Shown in pieces: positions 62,794 to 64,000 of a DNA stretch of 64,000 nucleotides. Both the position numbers and the translations under genes were made by a program. Under the pieces are notes generated by a model, which was given only the letters and a program-made list of their open reading frames with translations, was not told the origin of the DNA and did no database searches. The stretch comes from Echinostoma caproni (lineage: Eukaryota; Platyhelminthes; Trematoda; Plagiorchiida; Echinostomatidae). The first letter of the stretch is position 1. The number at the start of each line of letters is the position of its first letter. Where the stretch lies: contig UZAN01039561.1 of assembly GCA_900618425.1 (NCBI GenBank), forward strand, positions 49,732 through 113,731, given 5' to 3'.

Positions 62794-63828
62794 GTTTTGC
62801 AAGTCATTATCCTTTATTTCAACCACAGAAAATCAAAATGCGGCGCACGTAAATAAATGGAACAAAGCCAACTGATTCATGTGACAAGTTTCAGATTGAG
62901 GAATCGGAATGAAATAGTAAAAAGATTGTTGACTTTCCGAATCTGTTTTCGCATTGAATTGTACCGTCACGTGACATAGGAAAAGTGGATGTCTATTTCC
63001 AGCCCCCCTCAACTAAAATAATCAAACTACAGTTATGTATCCACACACACTGAAAATTGTCATATCAAAATAAATCTTTAATTTTCGACCTCGCACCACC
63101 TGGGTGAATGTTTTATCTCTGCCTTTATTCACTCACGAACCATATGCAAAGGGGTGGAGCCAGTTGCGAGTAACACGGCACGACAGAGGATACAGTTCTA
63201 CCTGCATCGGGAGATTTATGGAATAGCTGACACCAAACACGGACAGATATTTTTCCTTTTGTTATGACTCATCAACTTGCGTGCGAATTTCGGGTCCCGG
63301 GTGGGTACTTAAATCACAAATCTTAGAGTTAGGGGCCGCCATAATCACTTCTGAACTACACGGTGGTTGCAAAAAACGTTTTGCGCATTGATTTATTGAT
63401 CCAATGCTGATAATTTATGGAATTTTAAAATCATCTGGGTGCGGTGAATGTTCAGCGAACTCAATAATGTCTGCGAAATCTCGCACAATATTTAAAATTA
63501 TTCGTAATTTTTAATATTACTAGCGGATAATCTAATCACCAAAATTGAACTTACAAAACTGCACAAATTATGAATAATGTTTTTTTAGATTAATTCCTTT
63601 CTGACTGTTCAAACAAATAGGAAATAAAGTAAACTTCAGTGAGTAGTGCCTCACGAGGCAAATGTCGTTTAACATTGTGGACTTCTTTTTTTCAATGTTT
63701 TCATACGTCATTCAGCTACACTTCCTGGCTAGACTTTGAATATCTTCAATTTATTGCTGTTCACATATATACTTGCCGTTCATTTCACACTGTTTTCTTA
63801 TGAAAGTTTTGGCGAAATAAATACAAAC

Positions 63829-63842
63829 ATATATATATATAT
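63829..63842. repeat. (AT)n microsatellite
   Basis: Short AT run, directly visible. Confidence 0.9.
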
Positions 63843-64000
63843 TGACCAAGCTCGTGCAACGTCCTGATTTTCATCACATTGGTTTCTGTGAGTGCTTTGT
63901 TTTTTTATCCTCATTTATGGGATTAAATATGATATGCCCATATCAGAGGCAACAAATCTGATATAATATCGACGTGTCTTCGCTTCTATCAGCCACATTG

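Larger units (their letters stand above)
62279..64000. other. Non-coding stretch to window end
   Basis: No supported gene. Contains an (ATT)n run and an (AT)n run, otherwise AT-rich. Confidence 0.4.

Overview
This is a 64 kb, AT-rich, gene-poor stretch of a eukaryotic draft assembly. It has two large N gaps (36557-37448 and 48994-49542), a 6-base N run and three single Ns. Nothing bacterial is visible: no operons, ribosome binding sites, CRISPR arrays or long intact ORFs. The dispersed repeats suggest an invertebrate, most likely a digenean fluke (trematode flatworm). They include tRNA-derived short repeats whose translation gives the VGFEPTHG-type peptide often seen as spurious protein in fluke gene sets, a CR1-type LINE remnant, and an RTE-like reverse transcriptase fragment. 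The organism call is an inference from repeat style; no single marker proves it.

The best-supported elements are repeats. A decayed CR1-like non-LTR retrotransposon lies on the + strand at about 59.8-62.0 kb, with endonuclease SDH motif, RT blocks and 3' domain all recognisable. An RTE-like RT fragment is at 20.74-20.90 kb. Two inverted tRNA-derived SINE-like copies flank 37.8 kb, a head-to-tail pair of tRNA-like units sits at 25.94-26.16 kb, and several single tRNA-like fragments are scattered through the window. A 266-bp repeat occurs twice in direct orientation (41445-41710 and 48402-48667) with about four differences. A short tandem repeat borders the first gap.

Coding evidence comes only from open frames bounded by plausible splice sites with matching intron phase; no host protein was recognised. 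The best cases are a five-exon 3' gene part at 1926-4599 (+) and a four-exon AT-rich model at 23302-24791 (+) that includes a 50-bp intron. Weaker models are a minus-strand chain at 44517-39726, a two-exon start at 39507-39166 (-), a plus-strand chain at 43794-45111 that conflicts with the minus chain, a terminal exon at 46067-46207 (+), a possible first exon with a hydrophobic segment at 53102-53487 (+), and a Cys-rich exon at 17403-17648 (+). At this base composition, open frames of about 100 codons are expected several times by chance, so these models are hypotheses.

The rest (about 5-17, 27-36, 50-52 and 54-59.7 kb) looks like ordinary intergenic or intronic DNA with microsatellites. No convincing undescribed system was found. 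The most interesting structures are the paired or dimeric tRNA-derived repeats, the young 266-bp repeat, and the CR1 copy with an apparent in-frame RT deletion, bracketed by divergent direct repeats.
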